From Planctomycetota bacterium (lineage in GTDB: Bacteria; Planctomycetota; Planctomycetia; Pirellulales; Pirellulaceae): DNA of 64,000 nucleotides. The position numbers were made by a program, and so were the translations under genes. Positions 27,841 through 36,520 of this stretch are shown here, one piece after another. The notes under the pieces were generated by a model. That model ran no database searches. It worked only from the letters and a program-made list of their open reading frames with translations, and was not told the DNA's origin. The stretch is from contig JABAAE010000001.1 in the NCBI GenBank assembly GCA_014238905.1, positions 418,712-482,711 of the forward strand. The letters are read 5' to 3'. The stretch's first letter is position 1; each line of letters starts with the position of its first letter.

Positions 27841-28524
27841 TCATTTTTTCAGGACTTTGATCTCGATATTGCGATACCAGACCTTGTCTCCGTGGTCCTG
27901 CAGAACAATGTGTCCGGCGGAGTTTTTGCCGAATTTCTTCCAACTTGCAAATTTGCTTTTGCCAACTTTCGCAACCCAATCTTCACCACCGATTTCTGCC
28001 GAGACGACTTTTTTTCCATTGACCCAGTGCTCTACACGAGGACCATCCAAAACGATTTTTCCCCGATTCCACTCACCCACTTTCATCAGCTCTTTGCCGG
28101 CTGGTTGGTAAAGAGCATAGAGCGAGCCTGCCGATGTCTTCGGGTTTTTTCCGTCTCGATGTTTGGCATCATCCAAAATCTGGTATTCCGGACCACTCAG
28201 GTAAGGTGCATTGTCACCCAAGGAAACACGGTAAAGGACACCACTGTTGGCACCCTCTTCCACCTTCCACTCAAATTGAAGAATGAAATTTCCATATTCA
28301 TTCTTGGTCGCTATGTCTCCTCCGCCGCTACCGTCGAACATGATAGCATCATCGACCACCTTCCAACCCTTGCCGATTTTTTCATTGAAATACCCCCTCC
28401 AATTTTCCAGACTTTTACCGTCAAACAGAGATTTAAATCCATCATCAGCTGTCAAAGTGTTGCCACAAAACAACAAGAGAGAAAACAATAAAGCTACTGG
28501 TAAATCACGCGGCTTGTTCTTCAT
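27841..28524 (-). CDS. Secreted DUF1080 protein (3-keto-disaccharide hydrolase-like)
   Basis: 227 residues. A signal peptide (PVALLFSLLLFCGNTLTA) is followed by the DUF1080 fold: FKSLFDGKSLENWRGYF near 30, YGNFILQFEWKVEEGANSGV near 77, GPEYQILDDAKHRDGKNPKT near 110, and VEHWVNGKKVV near 168. Relatives are periplasmic and act on keto-sugars or glycans in Bacteroidetes and planctomycetes. The glycan-binding concave sheet and the GxEYQILDD segment suggest a carbohydrate role. No partner dehydrogenase lies beside it. Confidence 0.9.
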   Translation of the reverse strand: MKNKPRDLPVALLFSLLLFCGNTLTADDGFKSLFDGKSLENWRGYFNEKIGKGWKVVDDAIMFDGSGGGDIATKNEYGNFILQFEWKVEEGANSGVLYRVSLGDNAPYLSGPEYQILDDAKHRDGKNPKTSAGSLYALYQPAGKELMKVGEWNRGKIVLDGPRVEHWVNGKKVVSAEIGGEDWVAKVGKSKFASWKKFGKNSAGHIVLQDHGDKVWYRNIEIKVLKK

Positions 28525-28638
28525 TAGGTTCCTAAATAAAAAAGTTGGATTTTCGATTATATTCTATTGATTGATTGTGATCGGCTGGGCTCAATGGATT
28601 TGAGCCGCTCACCCACTGAGTCGGCTCGAATTGACATT

Positions 28639-29493
28639 TCATGGAGTTCGATCATCCGATGGTACACATTCCGAAACAATAGCAGAATATTTTTCTGGTC
28701 TGCGATCTCCAAAACGATCAATTTCATGTTTGCCTGGTACCCGGATCAATTTCTTTTGTCGAGGGATAGACGGATCGATCGTCCCGTAAAAGACGGCAGG
28801 GCGGCTGTGGTTTTCAAACACGAGATCATGCCCATTGGGATCAGAGAGTTTGCTCTTTCCGATGAATTCGAAACCGCGTTCGATGCCTACACGATTGACC
28901 GACAGAAAATAGGTGTGGTTTTCCATTGCTCTTGCGTTGGGGATGACATCCGCAGCGGCTCCTGATCCCGGTGGCCAGTTCGTTGGTAGAATCAAAAGGT
29001 CCGCACCCTTCAATGCAAGGCAACGGCCCGATTCTGGAAACGAACCATCGTAACAGATGTGTAACCCCACTCGCGTGAAACCCAAATCAAAAACTTCGAA
29101 CGACTCGCCCATCGACGAGAATCGGTCGACACCCAAAAATGGCAAGTGGATCTTACGATAGGTGCCGATGCGTCCCTTTGGCCCGATCAAATTCAGGCTA
29201 TTGAACAGCCGCGCACCATCTGTCTCCAGAAACCCATAAACCAAAAAGGTATTCAGTCTTCGACAGAGATCCTCAAAGTACCCCGCCGTCGGCCCATCGA
29301 CAGACTCTGCGACGACCATCGCCTCTTCCAACGACTCAAAACAATAGCCGGTCGAAGCGCATTCTGGGAAGACGGTCATCTCCGCCCCATTTTCAACCGT
29401 CGTATTGAGGTAATCCGCCATCTGCTGACGATTCCCTTCAACATCGGCGATTTTCACGTCCATTTGGACGCCTGCAATTCGATAGGTTGCCAT
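28639..29493 (-). CDS. Nitrilase-superfamily carbon-nitrogen hydrolase
   Basis: 284 residues from the ATG at 29493. The catalytic triad is in place: Glu in VFPECASTGY near 42, Lys in TYRKIHLPFLGVDR near 113, and Cys in LHICYDGSFPES near 146. It cleaves an amide or ureide bond in the cytosol, like N-carbamoyl-amino-acid hydrolase or omega-amidase; substrate unclear. RNPGSGAAADVIP-like sequence near 172 (NWPPGSGAAADVIPNARAME) is the usual helix after the nucleophile. Monocistronic, 52 bases from the cytochrome gene upstream of it. Confidence 0.9.
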   Translation of the reverse strand: MATYRIAGVQMDVKIADVEGNRQQMADYLNTTVENGAEMTVFPECASTGYCFESLEEAMVVAESVDGPTAGYFEDLCRRLNTFLVYGFLETDGARLFNSLNLIGPKGRIGTYRKIHLPFLGVDRFSSMGESFEVFDLGFTRVGLHICYDGSFPESGRCLALKGADLLILPTNWPPGSGAAADVIPNARAMENHTYFLSVNRVGIERGFEFIGKSKLSDPNGHDLVFENHSRPAVFYGTIDPSIPRQKKLIRVPGKHEIDRFGDRRPEKYSAIVSECVPSDDRTP

Positions 29494-29544
29494 GATCAAG
29501 TCTGTTTTTAAAAGGTAATCCGAATGGTATTCTTTGCACCGCAG

Positions 29545-32145
29545 CTAATTCTTTATCTTCGCGGCCAGTTCATCCCTCTTCAATTTATAAGAGGGATCGT
29601 TAGGAACAAGGATCAAAAGCTTTTCAGCATACTGAAGAGCTTCCGGGTATTTCTCCTGTTTCTCCAATATCAGGGCATAATGCAACACAATCATCGCGTC
29701 ATCGGGAGACAATTCGATCGCTTTTCGAAGCTCTTCTTCACATCGATTAACTTGGCCGTCAACGTACAACGCCATGGCATACCGATCAATCACGGCCGCT
29801 CCGACTCTTGACTGATAAGCTCGAGTAGCCTCTTTTCCCAGTACCGCCAACTCCTGCTTTCGCAGGAGAGTGTTGGTTTCTTCGAGATCTCTTAAACCTT
29901 TGGCGATTCTTACCAACCCGTCAGTATCACCGGACTGTTGGAGGCGGCGGGCCTCCAACTGAAACCGCTGGATCAACTCATCGTTCATTGCTGCCAGATT
30001 CCCACGGGCTCCAGATTCATCGGGCGCTACCCGTGCGGCATCCCGGTAGGCCTGCCTCGCCAATTCAAAATATTGATCAGACTCCTGGACTCGAAGGGGA
30101 TCCATCGTATGACGTTCAAAGTTATTGACGTTGGCCTTCAGTTGATAAATCGAACCCAACGCCAAAAGGGCGCTACCCCGCTCCTGGTTACTTTTGACTG
30201 ATTCAATTAATTGGTCGAAGACAGTCTTAACCGTCTTCATTTCCCGGCTGTCAAGGATCTGGTCCAATACGCTCACCGGGATTCTAAGCAAGACCCGTGC
30301 AGCTTCAATTCGGACCAACAACCTCTCGTGGCGGTGCAACTGAAGCAACGTGGTAACATAATTTCGAAGCGGTTCCACCAGTTTTGAATAGTCAATTCGG
30401 GGCTGAGCATTTCCATCGAGCGACTGGTACTTCCAAGTCGCCGTTAATAACGAGCCAATTTCATATTCGATGGTCTGCAGAAAACCCTGGATAGCCAACA
30501 CGCTGGTTTCCTTCTGTAGCTGCTTTAGAGCAGGGCTCATCAGTTCTTTGGCAGATCCCTGAAAAGCACGATTGACGGTTTTCATGACTTCGTCGCTGTT
30601 CCGGGTCAATTCCAGAGCGGCGGTACCTCTGACAATATCGGGTATTTTCCGATCCGATATCATTCTCTTCAATTTATTGTAGGCCGATTGATCTCCACCG
30701 TCCTTGCGGATTCCGGCAAATGCCTCGCCAAAATGGGCCGTCTGATTCTCGGTCGTGTGCCACTGGCTAACCGATTCCTGCGACCATTGATCCAACCTCG
30801 CTAATTCGTCAGCAACGACATTGTTTTCTTTGGCCAGATTTAACCAATCGAGATACTGCTTTCCCTCTAACAACTGACGCTCTTTTTCAGGAAGCTTCGT
30901 TGCATCAATATGACACTGGGTACATGCGTTGGGAGTACCATGCTTCACACTCAGGTCCGGTCGGGGAATTCGCAGACTGTGATCTCGACGCGGGTCGACA
31001 TGCATGTAGGTCGTCGCCGGCATATGACACTCCACGCACTTGGCACCGGTTGAACCGGTTTGATGACGATGGTGGGATGGTACATCATATTTTCCTGCAG
31101 GGTGTGCATGACAGGAGGTACATAGCTGATTGGTGTCAAATTTCACTTTTGTTGAATGAGGATCGTGACAATCGGTGCAGCGAATACCCTCGTGATACAT
31201 CTTGCTCTGCAAGAACGATCCATAAACGTAGACTTCGTCCTTGATTTGACCATCATCATGATACGTTTGTTCGGTCAACAGCTCACTGGTGTAATGGTCG
31301 TGGTACCTCCGCCCACCACAAAACCCCTCTCGAATACCACCCCGCCGTGAATGACACTTGGCACAGGTTTCTATTTGAGCGGTCGACTGCTCGCCTTTCA
31401 AACGAGCCAAACCGTATCCCTTTTTGCGATCCCAGAAAATCGAATTGCTTTTTGCCATCTCAACGTGTTGGCTACCGGGACCATGGCAAGCCTCACAACT
31501 AACATCAATTTCCGAAAACGTTGTATGGTAAGTCAGCGTCTTCAGGTCAAAGTTCTTCTTTAAATCTGTTGAGTGACAATCAGCACAACTGGTGTTCCAA
31601 CATTGGGTTCGTCCCGTCCAATGCAGAGGATCGCCGGGCTCGATTTTTTCCTTGACATCGGGCGGTTGCAGCTGAAACCACTTTTCCCCCTCCGTATCCC
31701 AGCAAATGGAAAGAACCTGCACACGAGCAACTTCGTTTTCCGCCATTCCTTCTGGACGATCAAATTCGATCATGTACTGCTGAAGAGGCGTCACACCGAA
31801 AACATACTTAACCTCGAAATCCTCCATGGCTCCACTGGGTCCCTCGGTTCGGACCATATATTTTTCGCCGTCCCGGTAAAACCGAGTTTCAACACCAAAC
31901 GACGTCAATGTCTGATCGTCAAAATTGGCCAGCACCGTTTGGCTGTTGGCGACATCCATTGCCAAATCATGATGTGAACCATGAAACAGATCTGCTTCGT
32001 TCTGGTGGCACTGAATACAGGAATCTCGGCCAACAAAATGAGCCACCGAATCCTCGGGGAGGACCCGGTACCAGTCGGTGAAGATATAACCGCCAATAAT
32101 GGAAAACAACACCGCACCGATGATTCCAATGGTCTTCCAACTCAT
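29545..32145 (-). CDS. Octaheme c-type cytochrome fused to a C-terminal TPR domain
   Basis: 866 residues. One N-terminal membrane anchor (about 5-25, IIGAVLFSIIGGYIFTDWY) is followed by eight CxxCH heme motifs: CIQCH at 43, then CADCH, CEACH, CAKCH, CTDCH, CTSCH, CVECH and CTQCH, spread over about 350 residues. The layout resembles cytochrome c554/NrfA-related planctomycete multiheme proteins. The second half (about 440-866) is alpha-helical, ending in TPR repeats with EELRKAIELSPDDAMIVLHY and YPEALQYAEKLLILVPNDPS. It should face the periplasm and carry electrons between the quinone pool and a partner bound by the TPRs. No other electron-transfer gene adjoins it. Confidence 0.9.
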   Translation of the reverse strand: MSWKTIGIIGAVLFSIIGGYIFTDWYRVLPEDSVAHFVGRDSCIQCHQNEADLFHGSHHDLAMDVANSQTVLANFDDQTLTSFGVETRFYRDGEKYMVRTEGPSGAMEDFEVKYVFGVTPLQQYMIEFDRPEGMAENEVARVQVLSICWDTEGEKWFQLQPPDVKEKIEPGDPLHWTGRTQCWNTSCADCHSTDLKKNFDLKTLTYHTTFSEIDVSCEACHGPGSQHVEMAKSNSIFWDRKKGYGLARLKGEQSTAQIETCAKCHSRRGGIREGFCGGRRYHDHYTSELLTEQTYHDDGQIKDEVYVYGSFLQSKMYHEGIRCTDCHDPHSTKVKFDTNQLCTSCHAHPAGKYDVPSHHRHQTGSTGAKCVECHMPATTYMHVDPRRDHSLRIPRPDLSVKHGTPNACTQCHIDATKLPEKERQLLEGKQYLDWLNLAKENNVVADELARLDQWSQESVSQWHTTENQTAHFGEAFAGIRKDGGDQSAYNKLKRMISDRKIPDIVRGTAALELTRNSDEVMKTVNRAFQGSAKELMSPALKQLQKETSVLAIQGFLQTIEYEIGSLLTATWKYQSLDGNAQPRIDYSKLVEPLRNYVTTLLQLHRHERLLVRIEAARVLLRIPVSVLDQILDSREMKTVKTVFDQLIESVKSNQERGSALLALGSIYQLKANVNNFERHTMDPLRVQESDQYFELARQAYRDAARVAPDESGARGNLAAMNDELIQRFQLEARRLQQSGDTDGLVRIAKGLRDLEETNTLLRKQELAVLGKEATRAYQSRVGAAVIDRYAMALYVDGQVNRCEEELRKAIELSPDDAMIVLHYALILEKQEKYPEALQYAEKLLILVPNDPSYKLKRDELAAKIKN

Positions 32146-32470
32146 TTACTTTGATCCTTGGTGTAACTTATCTCTAGCTGTGTAATTACCAATGATGCAC
32201 GGTGTCCAGAGAAACCGAAAGGGTGCCAAATTGACAAATCTCCAAACTCCACCACTATCAACACCGACAATCGTGCCACGGTCCGTCCGATTGCCCCCCC
32301 GCATGGTGATGTGTCGGACAACCGACAGCCGTGTCAACCGAACCGCCTCATTCCGCCCTCACCAACACGCCGGATTTCGTGGACTTTTCTGATGCACTAG
32401 CTTAAATTGACGTTGGCTAAAAAGCGCTGAATTCATGGCGGAATCCTCTTTTTTTGAATTTTCCAATTCG
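32146..32470. other. Divergent intergenic region, no gene seen
   Basis: About 290-325 bases (depending on the sigma factor start) between the cytochrome and the sigma factor genes. No open frame, repeat or hairpin that I can support. Confidence 0.35.
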
Positions 32471-33052
32471 ATGCCTTCAAATCAACCCAAAAATTATGAG
32501 TTTATTCAACTTTTAGATCGGGTGCGTAAGGGAGATCCAAGATCTACTGAGACGTTGATGGAATCCTACGGCCACCACATTAACCGTACAATCCGTCGCC
32601 ATTTAAATCGAAAAATTCGAGGACAGTTCGATTCCGCTGATTTTTCTCAGGCGGTATGGGCTACTTTTCTTCGACCGCAAAAAACCATCCCTATTTTTCG
32701 GGATCCGAGCCAACTGGTGGCATTTCTTACTCAAATTGCTAAGCACAAAGTCATCGATGAATGTCGGAAACGCCTGAGGACAGAGCGGTATAATGTGGGC
32801 AAAGAGGTGTCATTCGCCGATCGCATCCATGGCGAAAAAATTCTCCCCGGCAAATCTCCAACAGCCAGCGCTATCCTGATAGCCAAAGAAACGCTGCATA
32901 ACATTCTCGATAAGCAATCCTCCGGCTACAGAAACATTCTCACGCTGCGAGCCGCAGGTGCCACTTTTGGCGAAATTGCTACCGAAATTGGCATGGACGA
33001 ACGCTCCGTCCGAAGAGTGATCAAACGACTGGAGTCTCAAGCATATCAATGA
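32471..33052 (+). CDS. ECF-type RNA polymerase sigma factor paired with a Ser/Thr kinase
   Basis: 193 residues from the ATG at 32471; an ATG at 32435 would add 12. Region 2 includes LDRVRKGDPRSTETLMESY and DFSQAVWATFLRPQKTIPIF, with a DECRKRLRTERYN segment, and region 4 ends in LTLRAAGATFGEIATEIGMD and RSVRRVIKRLESQAY. The stop codon overlaps the kinase start codon by four bases (ATGA), so the two are translated together. In planctomycetes such sigma factors are thought to be controlled by the coupled kinase, presumably by phosphorylation. Confidence 0.93.
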   Translation: MPSNQPKNYEFIQLLDRVRKGDPRSTETLMESYGHHINRTIRRHLNRKIRGQFDSADFSQAVWATFLRPQKTIPIFRDPSQLVAFLTQIAKHKVIDECRKRLRTERYNVGKEVSFADRIHGEKILPGKSPTASAILIAKETLHNILDKQSSGYRNILTLRAAGATFGEIATEIGMDERSVRRVIKRLESQAYQ

Positions 33053-35277
33053 AGGGAATCTCAACAGGATTGAACTCTGAGCAACCCGCTCCAACCTCCA
33101 GTCTCGTCTCCACGAGTTCTTTCGTTTCGGAATTGATCGACCAACATCCACTAAACCAGACTTTTGATGCCCACAGAATTCTTGGTGATCATCCAGAAAT
33201 AAAAAATTACCGGTCGCTTGTCCTTGACTTGGTCTATGAAGAATACTGCCGTCGAATTGAAAACGGTGAAGGCGTCCGGCAGGCTAGTTTTGCGGCAAAA
33301 TTTCCGTTGTATGAAGAATCGGTTTTGAAACTATTCCAGGTACACCAGCACCTTGAACAACCGGAATTCAGACCGGTCCAATGGCCGCGAGTCGGCAACA
33401 GTCTTGGAAATTACCATCTCAAAGAGACGATCGGTCGAGGTTCCTTTGCGAGGGTTTACCTAGCTCAGCAGAAAAACGTGGCCAATCGAATCGTGGTACT
33501 GAAGGTCACACGCCATCCCTTTAATGAAATCGAGGCCTTGGGACGCCTCGATCATCCCAACATTGTCCCGGTGTTCACCGTCGAGTCATTTGAAAACGGG
33601 TTGACCGCGATATGTATGCCCCTGATCAGCAGAGTGACCTTGTTTGACGTTATCTGCGAGCTACATAGCCAAATTCCCCTGCAGTGTCAGTGTGGCTCAT
33701 TCACCGGTGCCTTGGAAAAATGCCACAGCAAGTTTTCTGACGATGGACCATCCCAAACACCGACTACTCATTTCGGTAAAAACGATTTGGAGTCAGTGAC
33801 AATAAAGGTAGGGATTGATATCGCTCAGGCACTTCAGTACGCCCATTCCAAAGGTGTTTTGCACTGTGATGTTAAGCCTACTAATATTCTCATTACCGCA
33901 AATGCTGACGCCATGTTATTTGATTTTAATCTTGCATCTTCTTCCGATGGAACAGCGGGCCGCCTGGGAGGAACATTACCCTACATGTCACCCGAACAAC
34001 TGAGGGCCTACTTGGGAAATGACGCCAACTTCATGGCAAACGCCGGCGTCGACTTCTTCGCATTGGGAGCAACACTCTACCAAATGGCCACCGGTCGGCT
34101 TCCCTTTGGTAACCTGCCAGAAGGTACCACCGGAAAAAAAGCGGCGGCAGTGCTTCTCCAGCGACAAAGCAAGAACATTGGGTTCCCAAAAAACAGCGAG
34201 GGCCTTGGCAGGCGCCTGAAGTCGACGATTCGACGATGCCTTGCGCCGCGTGCCGAGGATCGGCCAGCATCCGCTGAACAGTTCTGTAGCGAGCTAACAA
34301 AAAACCAGGCTCTCCCTCGACGATCTAGGCGCTGGTTTATCTCTCGTACCGCGTTAGCGGCAACTTGCACCACCGCGATTGTATCGGGTTTGTATTACGG
34401 CAGAAGTTATCTAAGTCCAAACCCGAGAACCCGGACAATTTCCCTCCTGCAGGAGGCTCGCAACTGGCAGCATGAGGACCCTTGGGAATCGATTCGTCTT
34501 TTCAAACTGGCAGCTGAAATATCTGGCTTCGACCCAGGACTGCAGCTTCAAGCCCATGCTCACCTGGCGGTGGCCTTGGCCAGGCGAACCGCCAAGCATC
34601 AGGTGGTCCATCAACTCGACCTGATTAGAAAGCTGGCTCACCTCGACCAAAATCTAGCCTGGTCGGTCGAACTGGCTTGTCTTGCCAATTTGATTAACCG
34701 CCAAACAGAAGATCTTCAAAGGGGCGAGCAGGTCTTTCAAGACCTGAAAGAACACTATGGAAATCCATCGCCGGACAACCAGAACAACTACCATGTGATG
34801 AGGGTACTGCTGGAAAAAAAAGATCCTCAAATTGATCTGCGCCCGAGAATGGAGGCATTTCAATCGATTCTCGATCGCAATCCCAACCACCCGGAAGCTG
34901 CTTATAACGTCTTTGTGTTGAAGAAACTGCTGCAACAGCGGGGAAGAATGGGAAAACCAGTCGATCCTGGTCTTTTGAAGATCTGCTTGAATGAAAATGG
35001 AGACCGCCCTGCCTATGTCGTTCACTTTGTCGAATGGGCGAGAAAAGACATTCAAGCGGATTCAGGGAAGTCTGTTGATAACTTCGTTTACTGGATGAGA
35101 AAATTCAAGATCGCAGGTGGAACAGTTTCCGAAATCCAGAATCAGATCCAAAGAATTCCAAACCCAATCCAACAGGACGTCCTCTCAAAACTATCTGACC
35201 TGGCTTACAAGACAACCCCTGTTGATCGTCTGGTTTATTCCGGAATTGCCAGTCCGCTGGACGACTGGCAACCGTAG
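33049..35277 (+). CDS. Membrane-bound Ser/Thr protein kinase with repeat domain
   Basis: 742 residues. The N-terminal 115 residues resemble the lead-in found in planctomycete kinases. The kinase domain (about 125-425) has P-loop IGRGSFARVYLA, in which the third glycine is Ala, Lys in VVLKVTRH, catalytic loop VLHCDVKPTNIL (HCD instead of HRD), magnesium loop DFNLASS (DFN instead of DFG), and LGGTLPYMSPEQL. An insert near 190-235 contains a Cys-rich stretch. A membrane helix (about 430-445) follows, then about 300 exported residues with alpha-helical TPR-like repeats. The kinase should sense an envelope signal and act on the sigma factor encoded just upstream. The DFN variant is common in this kinase group as I recall. 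Confidence 0.92.
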   Translation: MKGISTGLNSEQPAPTSSLVSTSSFVSELIDQHPLNQTFDAHRILGDHPEIKNYRSLVLDLVYEEYCRRIENGEGVRQASFAAKFPLYEESVLKLFQVHQHLEQPEFRPVQWPRVGNSLGNYHLKETIGRGSFARVYLAQQKNVANRIVVLKVTRHPFNEIEALGRLDHPNIVPVFTVESFENGLTAICMPLISRVTLFDVICELHSQIPLQCQCGSFTGALEKCHSKFSDDGPSQTPTTHFGKNDLESVTIKVGIDIAQALQYAHSKGVLHCDVKPTNILITANADAMLFDFNLASSSDGTAGRLGGTLPYMSPEQLRAYLGNDANFMANAGVDFFALGATLYQMATGRLPFGNLPEGTTGKKAAAVLLQRQSKNIGFPKNSEGLGRRLKSTIRRCLAPRAEDRPASAEQFCSELTKNQALPRRSRRWFISRTALAATCTTAIVSGLYYGRSYLSPNPRTRTISLLQEARNWQHEDPWESIRLFKLAAEISGFDPGLQLQAHAHLAVALARRTAKHQVVHQLDLIRKLAHLDQNLAWSVELACLANLINRQTEDLQRGEQVFQDLKEHYGNPSPDNQNNYHVMRVLLEKKDPQIDLRPRMEAFQSILDRNPNHPEAAYNVFVLKKLLQQRGRMGKPVDPGLLKICLNENGDRPAYVVHFVEWARKDIQADSGKSVDNFVYWMRKFKIAGGTVSEIQNQIQRIPNPIQQDVLSKLSDLAYKTTPVDRLVYSGIASPLDDWQP

Positions 35278-35365
35278 GTGGAACACCGCAGCTTCGGTCC
35301 TTGATGGTGATTTCAAGGGCAATGAGAGCTGGTGCCCAGGATCTCTTTTGGCGATCGCTATGGGA

Positions 35366-36181
35366 TCATCGCAAAAAGGTTTCATCCACGGCCTCTCCCC
35401 CGGCAGCATGCGTTGGAAGGGTTGCGATGACCAGCGATCCGTTGTCACCCATTCGTTCTGTTAAGGCAGTGCCCAGGTTTTGCCTGAATTCTGTTTGAAA
35501 GCAATCCTCAACCACCTTTTTGATCTCTTGGCCGAAGGTCATCGGCCGGTGTGTGTTGACCGGCCCTCCAGCGGGCACACTGACAAACTGGACACTCCCG
35601 GAAAAAAGCTGACAGCGAAACCGAATACCTTCCAGTCCCCAATTCTCTCCTGTTCTTTTTTCCTTTTCCCAGCCAACTCCGTTGTCAGCAATCATGATCC
35701 GGATTTCGTTTTTGTTCCCGCCAACCAGAACCGCAGCAAAATCAGCGCTACTGTGCTTTTCAATGTTCTGAAGGGATTCTTGGACAATCCGATAAATCGA
35801 CCCACTGAGCTTGGAGCCAAAACCAGATTCCAAATCAACCTGTTCCAATATTTCCAAGGGTCCTTTGCGAAATCGATTCACCAGCCGTGAAAGTTCGATG
35901 GGAAGCTCATTCCAGTCGATGGAATTCGCACGCAAATCCCCAATCAGCAAACGGGATTCCTGAATCGCTTCATCAAGATGGGTTCTAGCCTGTATCAAAC
36001 AACCCTTTGTTTTTTGGTCTAGATCAGCATTTTCGCAGTTGATCGAATCAAGCTGCAGTTTGGCTCCCACGATTAACTGTGCAAGGCCATCATGAAGATC
36101 ATAGGCAATCAATTTGGATTCCCGTTCGAACAATTCCACTAATTCCAGCAAACGGTCCTCATCATGTTCATTCGGCAACAT
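35366..36181 (-). CDS. Soluble HisKA_3-type histidine kinase (NarX/DegS-like) with C-terminal insert
   Basis: 271 residues without membrane segment or sensor domain. The phospho-acceptor helix has KLIAYDLHDGLAQLIVGAKL near 25. The ATPase domain has YRIVQESLQNIEKHSSAD near 130, MIADNGVGWEK near 165, and NWGLEGIRFRCQLFSGSVQF near 185. After SVP, where relatives close with a short GTxVxATLP strand, this protein inserts about 40 residues before GDNGSLVIATLPTHAAGGEA. It would phosphorylate a LuxR-type response regulator, but none is adjacent. The gene is convergent with the kinase gene. Confidence 0.88.
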   Translation of the reverse strand: MLPNEHDEDRLLELVELFERESKLIAYDLHDGLAQLIVGAKLQLDSINCENADLDQKTKGCLIQARTHLDEAIQESRLLIGDLRANSIDWNELPIELSRLVNRFRKGPLEILEQVDLESGFGSKLSGSIYRIVQESLQNIEKHSSADFAAVLVGGNKNEIRIMIADNGVGWEKEKRTGENWGLEGIRFRCQLFSGSVQFVSVPAGGPVNTHRPMTFGQEIKKVVEDCFQTEFRQNLGTALTERMGDNGSLVIATLPTHAAGGEAVDETFLR

Positions 36182-36520
36182 CGATTATCACTTCATCCAA
36201 AATAGTGGCACATTGACAGTCCAACGTGTTTCCAAAAACAACCTCCCTATGATGATATCACTCTGACGGGATCTCCAAGGGTCAGGCAGCCACTTTTTTT
36301 GGATGTCATCATTAGAGATCTATCGGTTTATTGAAACTCCAGTCCAAACGCCGACATGGTGGGGGCCAAAAATCGCTAACATGAAAGTAGTTGAAAATGT
36401 CCATCTCTCCCAAATGTCCATCTCTCCCAAATGTCCTCCCCGAAAAAATAGACCCCACGGATTATTCGCATGGCCAAAGCCACCGTTGGAAAATCATCAA
36501 ACCACCTGCAAACAAGTGAA
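36182..36520. other. Divergent intergenic region with a 17-bp tandem repeat
   Basis: About 290-340 bases between the histidine kinase and the Ada gene. Holds the repeat at 36396-36435. No other feature that I can support. Confidence 0.4.
36396..36435. repeat. 17-bp tandem repeat, 2.3 copies
   Basis: AATGTCCATCTCTCCCA is repeated head to tail at 36396-36412 and 36413-36429, then AATGTCC begins a third copy. It lies 35-125 bases upstream of the candidate Ada start codons, so copy changes could alter promoter spacing. Confidence 0.9.
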
